From Gordionus sp. m RMFG-2023 (lineage: Eukaryota > Nematomorpha > Gordioida > Chordodea > Parachordodidae): a stretch of 64,000 nt of DNA. Under the pieces are notes generated by a model. It did no database searches. It was given only the letters and a program-made list of their open reading frames with translations, and was not told where the DNA came from. A program made the translations under genes and the position numbers. Positions 9,173 to 22,500 of this stretch are shown piece by piece; the stretch's first letter is position 1, and every line of letters starts with the position of its first letter. The stretch is from the NCBI RefSeq assembly GCF_954871325.1, contig NC_088779.1, positions 13,022,846 to 13,086,845 of the forward strand, given 5' to 3'.

Positions 9173-11819
9173 GATGTTATAGATTAAATTTAAAAATTAG
9201 AAATGTTTCATCGTTTTTTGGTCCCATTCCACTTCCTGATTAAAAATATTCAGTTTCCGTTACTTTCATATTTCTCTTAACACTATTCTATTATATTTAT
9301 CTGAAATATGAAACTTCTTTATTTATCCCGGAAGGTTCTGAGCCTAGGCATTTATTGATCCAAATTTTATTTGCAATATTTTATTGATAAGCTTTATTTG
9401 GTTTTACAAAATAAGTTATTATATATAATAAATAATACCAATAACATATAATACTGCATAGACTAACAATTCATTTATTAACTGTATCTTATCAATACAA
9501 ACTAGCTGACACGCCATTTGGATTTCCCTTGTAATTTATAAAAAATTGTTTGAGAAGCAAAAATGGCATGTCATCAGCTAATATTAACCATTTTTAATAT
9601 AATCTTAACCCTATCACATATCTCTCAAATCTTTAATTAACTATAACCCATATCGCTTACCTTTACTAATTTAATTTTAAATATATTTCATCCAATTGAG
9701 TTGACCTATTATCTCATGCATTATAACAAATGAATGTCAATCAAGTATTATATGTCTTAGAATGATACTAACAATTACATTATTATTCCATAAATTATAT
9801 TCATATAGAACCTAAATTTACCTGCTCAAAACGAAGAATATTCTAATATTAATTCTATGATAAAATAGGCAAACATATAAATGTGATTATTGTGTGTTAC
9901 CATGTTTAAATTGTGTAATGCGTTGGCTATTTTTTTGTATCTAAGTTATTGTTGAAATTGATAATTGACGGGCATAAATTATTATATTTTTTTTATACTT
10001 ATCAAGTTTTGTATAATAATTATCGCTTCCGCTATCTATACTTCAAAATATCACCTCATACACATATTATTTAATTTTATCGCTATTTATTTATGGAACA
10101 AAATAAACCATTTTTGCCATTTTTATAACACTAAATAATGAATATCGACATTGGATGCTATTACAGTTCTTGAGCAAATTTTCACATATTCGCATTTACA
10201 GTTGAATACTTTAATTTGAAACCACAAAATATCATTAATTTTTTAAATATATTTTAACCCTAATTAGTTAAATTCATAGCGAGCCGAATTTTAAATACAG
10301 AACTGCAAGCTACAACCTAAAAGCCTATAAGTTTATTAAAATTAAATTAAAAATTTCCATTTAATCGATTTTTAAAAACGGGTAAATCAAGATTTTACCC
10401 AAAAAATATTATATAAGAAGCCTTGAGATTTCACTAAAATATGAACAACGCTACCCAACAAATGATAGATTATCATCTTGCTTGATAATTTATTTCTATT
10501 AAGTCACCTGCTTTGGAAAATTTCACAAAGAACTGAAGTTGATTGATTTGCTTTTATATTTATTTTAATTAGAAAAATAATATACAATTTTTCTTTTTCC
10601 GAGCCGAACCGGAAACCGACTGCAGAAATTAAACTACAAAGCCTATTCTAAAGACTAAACCATTACGGCTCGATCCAACCCGAGAAAACTGGACCATGAA
10701 CTTCATTAACCCTAGCCTATATTTCTGGTCCTTTTTTATATACATTCGTGGGCTTGGTTTCAGAAAAAATGGGTCCTTTCAGAGATTAAACCAGACTTAT
10801 GCTGTTAGCACCGTATCTAACCTATTTGTCAAGCGAAGCCCATAAAAAATTCAGCATGTATTATTTAAAAAATGAAGATGCATTTTTTAAAAATTCTTAA
10901 TTAGTAATATTAATACAAATATTCCAGTATTTATTGCTAACCTATACACATCATAAATAAAACTTATTAAATTAGTATGTTAATTGTATAGTTTTGTACA
11001 GTAAGACTTAAAAAAAATATATATAAGAGAAATGTCCTAAATACAAAGGTTTGAGGGCTAGATGATAACTATTGTGAATGAATTATTAATAGCTTGTTTT
11101 AAATATATCTAAATAATTTAACCGAAAGGGTCACTTAATTTGAATAAATTTAAGATTAAATATTTATCGTATATATTAAATTTTCTTATTTAATATCAAA
11201 AAATAAGAAATAAATGAAGATAACTGCTACATATTCCTAAATAAAAGATTTTTAGATTTTAATCATTAATAAATATCGAATATTATTATATAAATTATAA
11301 AAAAAATTGATTAATTTTAAAGATCAAAATGCAAGACTATAAGATCAAGATAATTCGATTGTGTAAACATTTTAGATGAAATATAAGTGAAATGTGATAG
11401 CAGTTGGTATTCTTTTGAAATAATAATAGAAACATAGGGAGTGAAGAATTTTTCCAGCAGAATCACCAAAAATAATCCTTTCACTGTAGTAACGTTATAT
11501 CAACTCGGGATATTAAGTCATGGAATATATTAGGAAATACACATTTACAGAGAATAATGAAAAAAAATATATGCACGACTTTATATTTATTTTTATCCGA
11601 ATTTGAAACGGAACTCAAGTGTTTACTGTTTTAAATTTCATTTAAAACTATTTATAACTCATTTATATAGAATCAGTGAATTTTAATATAAATACATTTC
11701 TCTTTATTAATAATAAATTAAATATATAGTTCTATCAAAATATATAAATATAATATGCATTGATTCAATAAATGTATAATTTAAAAGATATAAATTAAAG
11801 TTGTTTTATATAAAACAAA
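9173..11819. other. Intergenic, no gene recognised
   Basis: AT-rich sequence between the dynein 3' part and the neurensin-like gene. It may hide the last dynein exon and its 3' UTR. Scattered GC-richer bits at 10355-10430 and 10600-10840 (CCGAACCGG-type motifs) look like nonautonomous transposon debris. Confidence 0.45.
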
Positions 11820-12947
11820 TCACCTTTTTGGCATGTATACCGGTGCATGTGAAGGAACCTTATAAGATAATTCATCCATGTTTTTTCCCGATGAATCATG
11901 TGAGGATAGATACGATTCATATTCATCCTCGTCATTTCTAATATTTGCATTATTCATTATGTTAGGTGTGCTTTCTTTGATATTAAAATTATCTTCAATC
12001 TGGTATTGATCAGGCAATAGAAAGGATTCACTCGTTGATATAGAAGATTCATTGTCATCTTTGTTATAGATATTGGGAAGCGGATCACTGATCATACTAC
12101 TACTGCTACTTAAATTATCAACCTCGATCATTTCGCCCATCAGATTTTGCTTGCTCTTTGACAGCTTTGACTGAATAATATTTGTTTTTTCCTCGTTATC
12201 CACGTGGAGGTGGCTTGAATCTGGTTTACCTTTTCTTTGTCTTTTTATTCTATCTTTATTGTCATATTTGGATGATGAAGCAGAATTATCGGAACAAAAT
12301 AATGGCGCCAACATAGATAATAAAAATAAAAGTCCTGCCCCAAAAAAGAGAATTAAGCCACTCGTTTTAACCCACCTCATGATACGATTATGTCGAATGG
12401 CCTTTTTGTCAATGATTAATAAATTTTTTCTCATTTTGTCTTTGGCATATATATTTTTCAAATTGTCTTTATTTTCATTGTTTGATTCGTAAATTTTCGA
12501 GTCGATGTAAGCTTCTAAGTGGGTTTCTAAATCGAAAATCGTATCTGCATTTCCTTGCGTTTCTATATCTTCAGGCGTATATATTGTTGGCTGAGCTTTT
12601 TCTATAAAGAATCCGCATATTATTAATGTTAACCCCAAGATAAGAATAGATACACTCAAAATCAAATATAGTTTAAACCCCTTAGGATTCCAAATTAAAT
12701 AACAACAACCCTTTTTTATTGATAGGCAGGGGTTACAACAATTTTTCGTTCTTTGCATGTAAGTGGAAATTTTTTCCTTATTATTCAATAGCAAATTTTT
12801 CTCAGTCGTAGTATGCGTTGTATCACCGTCTTCAATATTCATTCCTTCATCACTGATTTTCCTTTTTTGGCTTTGGAAACTATAAAAATTATCCAGATAT
12901 GACCTTACTCCATAATGTTGAATAGAATTTTTTTGTTCACCATCCAT
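11820..12947 (-). CDS. Neurensin-like two-span membrane protein
   Basis: A single uninterrupted 375-residue frame. Residues 11-22, HYGVRSYLDNFY, match the neurensin signature YGVRSYLHQFYE, and the same spacing to the first membrane span is seen. Two hydrophobic segments follow at about 91-115 (LYLILSVSILILGLTLIICG) and 194-217. Between them is an ETHLEAYI segment that fits the family's short DTH-containing loop, here enlarged by an Asn/Lys-rich insert. A cysteine cluster (CCNPC...CC, residues 70-82) just before span 1 could be palmitoylated. The C-terminal 160 residues are polar, rich in Ser, Asp and Asn. Vertebrate neurensins (about 195-205 residues) are vesicle membrane proteins of neurites; this one is nearly twice as long. 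Start chosen at the only upstream Met before the signature. Family assignment rests on the signature plus topology; function by analogy only. Confidence 0.78.
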   Translation of the reverse strand: MDGEQKNSIQHYGVRSYLDNFYSFQSQKRKISDEGMNIEDGDTTHTTTEKNLLLNNKEKISTYMQRTKNCCNPCLSIKKGCCYLIWNPKGFKLYLILSVSILILGLTLIICGFFIEKAQPTIYTPEDIETQGNADTIFDLETHLEAYIDSKIYESNNENKDNLKNIYAKDKMRKNLLIIDKKAIRHNRIMRWVKTSGLILFFGAGLLFLLSMLAPLFCSDNSASSSKYDNKDRIKRQRKGKPDSSHLHVDNEEKTNIIQSKLSKSKQNLMGEMIEVDNLSSSSSMISDPLPNIYNKDDNESSISTSESFLLPDQYQIEDNFNIKESTPNIMNNANIRNDEDEYESYLSSHDSSGKNMDELSYKVPSHAPVYMPKR

Positions 12948-15784
12948 GAATTATAGATGGTTAAATTTTATATCCTTCAACAAATTTTAAGATTGTATTT
13001 TAAAGATTGACTGTAATTGCTACCTCATTTTGAATTTTATTCGTTTTTTTATAGGAGGAATCTTATGTTGGGTATCTTGCCTGTTATTATAATGCTATTC
13101 ATTTTGAGCTTTAATATCTTGATTTTTTATGAGCTAATGTTAATTCATAAGACTTTCAAAAATTTTCTGATCGACAATTGAGGTAAATAATAAAGAATCA
13201 TTACAATTTTTAATATATTATTGATATCATTGCATTTATTCTTTATTGTGTTCAAAGTAAAATTGTTTATGAGGATGCCTTTAATTCGCAGTAAAACCAA
13301 TTTTTATTTTATACGATAATATTTTTCTATGCCACATATTTGTCCATTTACCTGTGAAATAATGAATGATTTTAGAAATAAAGATATTAATAAACTGATT
13401 TAATATATATTATTTATTAAAAAAATATTATTAAAGTAGGCAAGCTAATAATTTTTAAAATAAAACCCCATATCTGAATAAGATGGGATTTATTAACAAA
13501 TTTTGAATGGTATCAACAGTATTATTGATTTTTTTGCCATACATTTTTTAAAATCAATTTATAGTCATTTTTAAATTTTTTAAAAAAAAGAATATATAAT
13601 TAATAATAATTAAATTGCTCCTCATATCATTGCGGATATTAGTACTTGACTTTTCGCATTAATTTATCGATATTTTTGGTTATTTAATATAGTATATCTA
13701 CTTATTCTAAGTGTACCCATTAAATTTATATAACAATATTTTCTTTACCTGTAATGTATATATTATTTTTACATTTATTAATAAATAAAGGTAAATAAAG
13801 CTGTTTAAAAAATTAACTAAAAAAAATAGTATTAAGTATGAAATTTAATTATAAAATATTTCTCAAATTCATAATAATATGAACAACGAATGAAAAAAAT
13901 GTAAAAATTAGATTAGATATATTCAGAGAAAAAGTAATATGTATTATATAATAAATAATCATTTATTATTTAATATTTTTTTTCTTTAAAAAAAAGAAAA
14001 ATACAGTGTTCATAAAAACAAAAAAAATCAATACGTTGAGAATTCTATATTAAAGGACTGGATAACTAAGTGTAATTTCCTAATTTTAAACTTTATTTCA
14101 GAATCTCGGATGTTTGAATTAGTGATATTCTAAACGATTTTAAATTCATAAAACTTCCTCCCATATTTTCTATTTCTATAAAATAGAAATTTCTTATATT
14201 TATGAAAGTGTGAAAAAATCTACGAATAGAATGAACAATAGGCACATTTATTTTTTTAAATAAAGTTTTCAGGTTTAAAAAAAAAATTGTAAATTATATT
14301 GAAAAAAAACAGTTCATGCCAAAGACGCTATGGTATCGATTTTTGACCTTCTCTATCAAGTGAAAAGAGCAGTATTAGTGCTACGTTACTAAATCGCTCA
14401 ACTAATTGAAGGTTGAAAAAATCGATTGTAATCGTTACCGCGTATATGTCACAAGTCTGATTACTTTTATACTACCACCACTAAATTATAAAACTATCAA
14501 AGCTACAGCCAGATCGAGTCTCATACTTTAAATAAACTTTTTTTTATAATGAAGATAGTATTTTTTTTAATTATATTATGTTTAAATTATTATTATTGCT
14601 TTAGTCCTTATATATCGCTCTATCTTGAATCTACTAATTTTAAAATTTTTTTGCTACTAACATTTTAGCATAAAAATTTTGAAATTTAACTCGATTCAAA
14701 ATATAATGAGATTTTAACCATTTTATTTCTATATCTATTAGCACAAATAGTGTCTACAAGGATCGTAAAATAGTAAGATTCAATTTGAATCGGGGGAGGG
14801 GGGGGGGCTGAATTTTAGATGTAATTGATTTTGAATCACGATTTAAATCCGCTATTACAAATATTGCTATGAACTTCAGAATAAACACCAATTTAGGTTA
14901 TTTTTTTATCGGCATTTTAATTATAAATTAATTTTATTGATTCGATGCGTATGACAAACCATGATAAAAAAAATACATTTTCTTATTGGAAAAAAGAAAT
15001 ATAAATAAAAAAAATCAATCCCATGGGACAAAAATTAATCTTAGGATTAAAGGTGAAAAGTATTTGGGCTTGAGAAATAAAATTTTTTTAAAAAAAAATG
15101 TTTATTTCTTTTATTTTTGAAATCATATTTTTAGTATTGTTAAATTAATAATTAATTTAGAAAAAATGTAAATAGTAACTGTAATTAGTTATAATCACAA
15201 CAATATATTTTCTACATAATTGAAAAAATATGAATTTTTAAATAATTTTTCTACAGTGTTAATATCGGAATATTGAAATTAAAGTGCCTAGGTACCGTAT
15301 TGCTTTTATATTTTAATTTATAGTGCTTCAGTCATAAGCTCTATAAAATTCTAATGGTTAAAATTTTTCAAGGAGTTAGATCTTTTGTTATTGACGGGCA
15401 AATATGCCTAAAACAAAATAAACCGCATCCTTGAATTAATTAAATATTTATATAAATTTTAATAAATTCAATTTTTTTTACAAAATAGGTCCTAAAATCA
15501 AAAAAGTTCGAAAGACCGATCTTTTATTACATTATATTTTATAAAAAATAAAATCATGCATAAGGCAATTTACACTAAGGGATAGAATTGCTAAAGGTAC
15601 AATGATTGGGGAAAGTCTTGAAGAAGATAAGGAGATACTATTTGTTCCATAATTTTTATTCAACTACAACGATATCTTATGATGCCAGATGAATAGATTA
15701 TTTATCTATACAATGCTTATCGATGCCAGTCTTTTCTCACTGATAAGCAAAAAGAGAATTAAAATATCTCCAAAAATGGTGCTA
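12948..15784. other. Intergenic, AT-rich, nothing recognised
   Basis: This holds the upstream flank of the neurensin-like gene. A G-run with a short GC-rich patch near 14790-14812 and a GC-richer patch at 14310-14450 probably derive from repeats. No reading frame resembles a known protein. Confidence 0.45.
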
Positions 15785-17266
15785 AGGGTTTCGAACCGAA
15801 CCGTCAAACCGGAATGAACCGTTATGATTTTCTAAACCGTAACCTTAACCGAACCGTTATAAAGAAAATGTAAAAGAGCAAACCGAACCATTATAAATAT
15901 TTTTAACCGGTTTAAATCGGTTATAAACGGTTTTAAAAAATAATTAATTTTAGAAATTTTAATTTTCCGGGGCATTTTTTAAATTGGTGATTTCTTTTCA
16001 AATTAAATATTTTAATATTATCAACATTATATATCAATCAATACCAAGTTTATTGTTTTTTCCTTATACTTATTTTATTAGAGATTAGGCAAGTTATCTG
16101 TTAATTAGATAAGATATCTTAAAATCACACATAAACAAGTTTATATATAGCTTTTATAATAATTACTTGTTAATAATTTAGGAAAAAATTAAATAATTCT
16201 ACTATTATTAACTAACATCTAATAAATTTACATTCATTTTTATATTATATGGTTTATTTTTTATCTCATTATAAAAACTTGGATCATAGAATTTAATAGA
16301 CAATAAATAACATGGTCAGCAATATTTTAATGATATAATAATTTTTTATTTATAATCATATTGTTTTTTTAAATTCAGAATTCTAATATTCATTTAAGTC
16401 ATTATAAATTATTTATTATTAAAATAATATTTTTAACATTTGAAGAAAGAAAGATCGCCAGAAAACATCTTTGTAAAACTTGGAACTTGATACAAAGTCT
16501 AAATAATCAGAATATTGAAATTCTAAATACCATGCCTACGTGTTCGCATTCGAAAGATAATTTAGAAGATGATTTTGAAGATTTATTAAAGTTGCATGAA
16601 AGTCTTAATAAGAATAATTCTCAGGGCATAGAAAATTGAAATAGAATATATAATTCAGTCATTTAATAATATAGAGAGATTAGAAAAAGATACTAATCTT
16701 TTGAATTATTAGGAAAATGTAAAGAATAATATGCCAGAACTTTATAAGTTCCAGCTACTCAGGTATCCATAGAAAGAGCATTTTCTAGCCTTAAGTTTAT
16801 ACTCTCTGCGCAGAGAACTAAATTAAATCCTGAAATATTAGAAAATATTTTAGTTATCCGTTCTAATTCTCTTTTTAAACATAAATAGTATACATTTTAT
16901 TATGCGTTATCATTGTATTTACACATGTTTGTTTTTATCTTATTTATTTATGAAATAAAAAAAATTAATTTGTTTAATTTATATTTACTAAGTTTAATAA
17001 AAATTCTATTAGATTATCATGGTTAAATTAAATAAGAAATTATAAATTAAAAAGATTCTTCTCTAAAATTAATATATACATGATTAATGATTAATTTTTT
17101 TTTAAATCAAATAAATAAAAACTGAAAATAACCGTTATAAATTATAAACCGGACCGAACCGATATGAATTTTTTTTAAAAAAACCGAAATGGAACAAAAT
17201 CTTTATAAAATTTTAAACTAAAAACCGGAACAAACCGAACCGTTATGCTGAACGGTTCGAAACCCT
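15785..17266 (+). mobile_element. Decayed hAT with C-terminal transposase remnant
   Basis: The left end AGGGTTTCGAACCG and right end (inverse AGGGTTTCGAACCGTTC) match. Both carry many AACCGTTAT and AACCGGAA subterminal motifs. The flanking octamers TGGTGCTA and GGGTGCAA agree at six of eight positions, as expected for an aged target duplication. Confidence 0.75.
16748..16888 (+). pseudogene. hAT C-terminal dimerisation fragment
   Basis: An uninterrupted 46-codon stretch ends in a stop. It reads VPATQVSIERAFSSLKFILS, then QRTKLNPEILENILVIRSN. The SIERAFSSLK motif bears the last catalytic Glu of hAT transposases, and the leucine-rich tail is the usual end of the family. Upstream coding sequence (16440-16740) is broken by several stops. 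Confidence 0.75.
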
Positions 17267-17895
17267 GGGTGCAATGGTTGATAACATTAGACTCTTGAAA
17301 GAAGAATGGTTTAGATTTGTAAATAGTTTACAGAACCAAAGATTAGTTTTTATGCTAATCTCGTATTTCTTTTCTTTTAGTATATTTTTACCATTCAAAT
17401 AATATTTTAATTATTGTTCGTATCATTTATTCTATCATTTATTCCAAATAAGTTTATTATTTGAAGAAAACTAACCGCCATAAAATTGGCGTTAGGAAGG
17501 CCCGCAAATTTTCGTTAGGGTGGTGTCATTCTCTGTCCCTCTATCCTAAGAAATCAGTTATAAAAACTGTCTGTCCTTAAAACCGTTTCCTAAGGATGCG
17601 CTCATCCCAAAAAATAACAACGTTTTCTATTTTAAATTACGTAAACCTTATAACAAATTATGCAAATTTTACAATTTCAAAAAAATAAAGTTGCGCTTAA
17701 TTAATTTGAATTTATAATTAGATTTTATTGCTAGTTATAGCGAAGAAGAGATAAGATTTTAAAAAATTTAATTTCAAAATTTAAATAACGGGTGATAGAA
17801 AGAAGAATTAATTAAGATAAACAAAAAAGAGGAATTCTTGAGAAAAAATTTAATTAAATATAATATAATCAAAACTAACTTGTGATTAGAGAAAG

Positions 17896-18540
17896 TAGAG
17901 GTTTACGATGTACGGGTTCTTAGTTCGCCCGCACATACTTTGGGCGAAAATGGTGGGGTTTTCTAAACAATTTTTAAGATTGGACGGGTGGCGGGCGAGT
18001 TAAAAAAATTTATATAATGGGTGGGTTAATATTAAATATTTTTCAAGTGAAACGGACAGAACTGTTATCAATTAATTAAAAATAATAATTGCATATTATA
18101 TAAGTAATTAAAAATACATTTAAATAAATAAATAAAGAGCCAAACCAGTCATTAAAATCCTTTTACACTAGGCGGGCAGGCGGGTGGGTGGACGTATAAA
18201 TTTTTTAAAAAAAATTATGAGCGGGCAGGTTAAAAAAAATTATAACAAGGAGTGGGCGGGTTGCTGCCAGTCGAATGACAATTTTCTTGGGTTCAGTAAT
18301 CAAATCGATTTATATATATATTTTATTTTCGTTTTGCAAAGAAAAGTTTCAAACTATTTAGTGGGAAATTTAAAATAGGAACTAAATATAACACCAAGGA
18401 AAATTTTAAAAAGATATTCATAGAATAAATTTTACGCCCAAGAGGGTTAAAACTTTTATATAATGGGCTTGCTGGGTTACAAAAAAATTTACATGTGGGC
18501 AGGGGGGGGGGGGGTGGGAAGAGGGGGGGATTTAAAACAT
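17896..18540. mobile_element. GC-rich nonautonomous element ends (TAGAG family)
   Basis: TAGAGGTTTACGATG at 17896 is followed by alternating GGGCGGG/GCGGGCGAGTT motifs and T/A runs, repeating near 18165-18265 and 18465-18535, with a 12-G run near 18500. The TAGAG(A/G)TCTG-like start is shared with pieces ending at 7411, 19598 and 27521 and starting at 54351. Probably two or more overlapping copies; no target duplication could be paired. Confidence 0.45.
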
Positions 18541-19494
18541 TTTTCTCTAGTTTATTTTTAATGAATTATTTTATCAAAATTTTAACGAAAACTTTATCAG
18601 TATTTTATATTCTTTTTTAATGGAAAAATCATAATTAATGCTTGCTTATCATGCATAGTTTCATTTAATCATTTCTCATGTTCAAACTGCTTTTTTGTTT
18701 CCTATATACTTCTTCAACATAATAATTCTTTATTTCTTGGTCTGTCATGCACATACATAATCAAAAATAACCTTTTCTTTTTATTTCAACTGACATTTTA
18801 TTTTCTTCTTTATAAAAATATTGTAATTTCTCACTTTTTTAAACTCTATTTAGTCGTCAGAATATTCTCACATATTTTTTAAAATTATCTATTTATTAAA
18901 ATTTTAAAATGAATATAAAAATAATTATAAAAAAATTAAAAGCACCGATTATAAAATTAATTTAAAACCTTCTAATTTTTCGTAAATATTTTATCATTAT
19001 TTTTGAGTTGATAAAATAAATCAATTACTCATAGGTGTGATCAAGATTTCCTAAATTTTATTAGTGGTCTTAAGGTCTACTTATTGTATTATCTTGGCTA
19101 TGTTACATTTTTATAAAGACAATGTTTTTCACTTTTTTTTCATAAAAATACATTTTCTAAAAATTTTGAATTGTAGTCTTTATTTTAGAAAATTATTAAA
19201 CTTTTACTTATTTTTCCTTCAAATTATTGTTATACTTATATGGAGGAGAAGGAGGTGTGGAAAGGGGATGTAGGGGAAATTTTTTGGCTTATACAAATTT
19301 CTGAAGGGCCCTGTCCTTAATCTCCCCCCCCCCTTTACGCCCTAAAAAAGGTTATGCCATCACTCTTTATTGTATTAAGTATTTAAATACTTAATTTTAT
19401 TAAAATTATAGCAAGATTTTTTTTACTAATTTTTATGCATAGCAGTCAATTATTCTAATAATTCATTTTCAAAATCATAGGCTAAAAATTGAAA

Positions 19495-19598
19495 AACAAT
19501 GGCGGTCTGATATTTTTCAAAAATCATAGGTAGTTGAATATTTTTTAAACAAAAGGCGGGCGAGTTGAAAAATTGTAAAACAAAAAATCAGACCTCTA
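19495..19598. mobile_element. Right end of a TAGAG-family element
   Basis: A GGCGGGCGAGTTG motif followed by a sharp end CAGACCTCTA, the inverse of TAGAGGTCTG. The corresponding left end is uncertain. Confidence 0.45.
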
Positions 19599-22500
19599 AT
19601 ATTACTCTAAATATCCCAACACAGTCTTGTCACACAACATCCAAAGTTTTAGTATATAAATTCTACAAAGTCTAGTTCAAATTCATTTTTTTCATAGATT
19701 TTGGCTATATAATTATTCTTTTTTTACATATCAAAAAGTAATAAACGGTTTGTTTTTGGACATTAATAATTATACATGATGTATATACTATATATTTAAT
19801 AAAATATTAACTTACCTTTGATCTTTTGAATTAACATTTTTTTTTTGAAATATAATTTTTAAATTGTTAAAATGTCGTTAAAATTATTTTATATCTAATT
19901 AATATTGATTTTCACTTGATAAAATTTTTATTAAAAAATTACAAGCCAATTATTTTTGTTGTGAAAATATAAACTTTCTAACATATTTTTAGTTTTTATT
20001 TTATATCGAATAAAACAATTATAAAACCTACCATACTAACTATCCGCTAATAAATAAGCTGCACATTTCCAATCCTAAAAATATTAATAAAATGTAATTA
20101 TATTATTAGAGTTCTGGATAAAGAAAAAATAAACATCTTGAGATATATTTCTTAATTCCATCATAAAGATTGGGGCAAAGCATACCTAAAAAAATTGGCC
20201 ATGCCGAATTAAATTATCTATAAATATAGTTTATCAGAGTTATAAGCATGGTCCACTTGAGTAAATGATAATAATTAAACTCCATAGATGGCTATCGATT
20301 AATCTATAGCCGAGAAAAATTAAAATGACTAAATTGCCTACATATTTTTGAATTTAATCATCTAATTATCATTGAAATATTTATAGTTTAATTAAAAGAA
20401 TCGAAAATAATAGAGGTCGAAGAATATTTATATTTAAACCAAAATCAAATTACGCTAATTCAAAAAGGACAAAAGACAAAAGATATTTTTTCATTTTTAA
20501 AAGCTATTTATTATAATTTAAATTTAAAATATAATTAATGTACTTTAAATGCCTCCTCTAAATGTCTAATTAATATCATACATTACTTTAATCAAGAATA
20601 TGACAATTATTAAACTTGTTTCTTTTCTTAAGTTTCATTTTTTTTTAAATGAATTTTAATTTTATAAAATAAACATACGACAGCTAAAACAATAGCGCAA
20701 TCATCGTAAAATTTAAAAAATCATTTCAAAAATGTTTTTTAGAGGAATTTTATTTGTTTGACTTATGGAATATAGTTGAATATTCAAGAAGTCTTTTATT
20801 ATTAATGAATAATTTTTTAAGATTTATTAAGAAAATTAAAGATTCACCTTATAAATAATTCAAACTATTCGATTTATAAGATATTTTCAAATTTTTTAAT
20901 AATTAATATAAAAACTTACATCTTTTCTTTTCCTATTTTTACATTTGAATTTCTGTAATTTAAGTGATTGTGATTTTTCGTAAGATATTAATTAAAATTA
21001 TTGCAAATTTTCTGTTCAGAACAAATATTATTTTATCCAATAAATACTTCGTTATTTCAGAATAAATATAAGGTTTTTATATTATGAAAGATACAAGTCT
21101 AAACAACATATCGTTTTTTTAAAGGCTGTTAAAGGTTTTTTTTACCAAATAAAAATCATCTAAAATTTGAATGGAGTTTGTAAAAAAAAATGTTGTAAAA
21201 TATCTTTAGGAATGTAAAATATTAAAAGCTTTAAAATATTTTTGGTACTAATTTAAGTATTTTGACAATTATTTTGATTATTTATTCACAATTAGAAAAA
21301 AAATTAAAAGAACACTTAAATTCGATTATCATATTTTACATTAATACGGATGCTTCTGATGCTTATTTGCTTAACTATTGTTCATTTTCTGAATTGGCTA
21401 GAGTATAAAAGTCATTTCATTTTATTAAAAATAAAAATATATAATATAATCAAATTCTTTTTATCAGACTTTAATTCAAGGAAATTTTTACAAAAAATCT
21501 TTTATGAAATTTATAAAAATATTTAACAATTTAATATTACTATAGCCATTCTTTACTACCACCTTATCCAATTAAGATAAAAACGAAAAAATAATTTTAT
21601 GGGTTTTTTTTTGACTTTATATAAATATAAAAAGGTATAAATTATTTGAATTTTTCCTTTTAAAAATCGATAATTATATATTATTAATGGTAAACATCTT
21701 ATGAAAATGAATTTCGATTAAATATTGCTCAAATAAGAGAAAATGTTTTGAGAGCACGGTTGTCAGTATCGTCACTTGAGGAAGAAAGTGGGCACAAGGG
21801 GGTTAAAAATATAAAATTTGATAGGATTTTTTAGCTCCTTTACGATGGAAAATTAGTGTTAAAAAATTATTTCTTACTTATTATTTGTCAAAAATTTTAA
21901 TTTACATATTTTTTTAAAACAAATATTAAATTTTCATTTAGGTTTTAAAATTGAATTAAAAACTTCATAACGTATTTTTTTTAAATATACTTTTAAAATT
22001 CAAATTATCGAATATTTTCATTCGTTTACAACAATATTCAATTTTATATAATTAGAAATGGAATCTGGAAAGGATTAATTTTTAAAAATATTTTTTATAC
22101 GTATGACCTAAATATAATATAATTTCTGGTTATGTCTTGCGACAAACTCATTAAAATTTTAATCTCAAAAGTATTTTTTTTATCATTGCATATGCAAAAT
22201 ATTTATGATTATTTTAGGCGGAATTATAAATTAAAGCTTAAACCCGATTCACAATAATTTTTTATATTATCTTTTATTGACTGAAAAATTAAGGGCTTGT
22301 CGGATCTGTGTATAACTTTTTATGAATTATTTTTTTATTTTTTTTATTTGATCATTTTTAGTCTTTCCTATTTAAAAAATATATTTTTTCAATATGATTT
22401 TATGTATTTATATTTATACTCCGTTCTTGGTTTCATTAATAACTAGCATAAGCCTATGATTTCCCAGGTAAAGGACGGGGGGAGGGGAGGGTACTATTAG

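Noticed and set aside
12259-12492. Plus-strand frame of 77 codons
   Set aside because: Antisense to the neurensin-like gene; it exists because that gene's codons are open in the opposite frame.
13065-13148. Small hydrophobic open frame beginning MLGILPVIIM
   Set aside because: Only 28 codons in AT-rich sequence. Its membrane-like character is expected from T-rich DNA, and there is no supporting context.
17896-19598. Treating TAGAGG at 17896 and CAGACCTCTA at 19598 as the two ends of one MITE
   Set aside because: Flanking octamers (AGAGAAAG and ATATTACT) do not match and the interior holds several other GC-rich blocks, so these are probably different copies.
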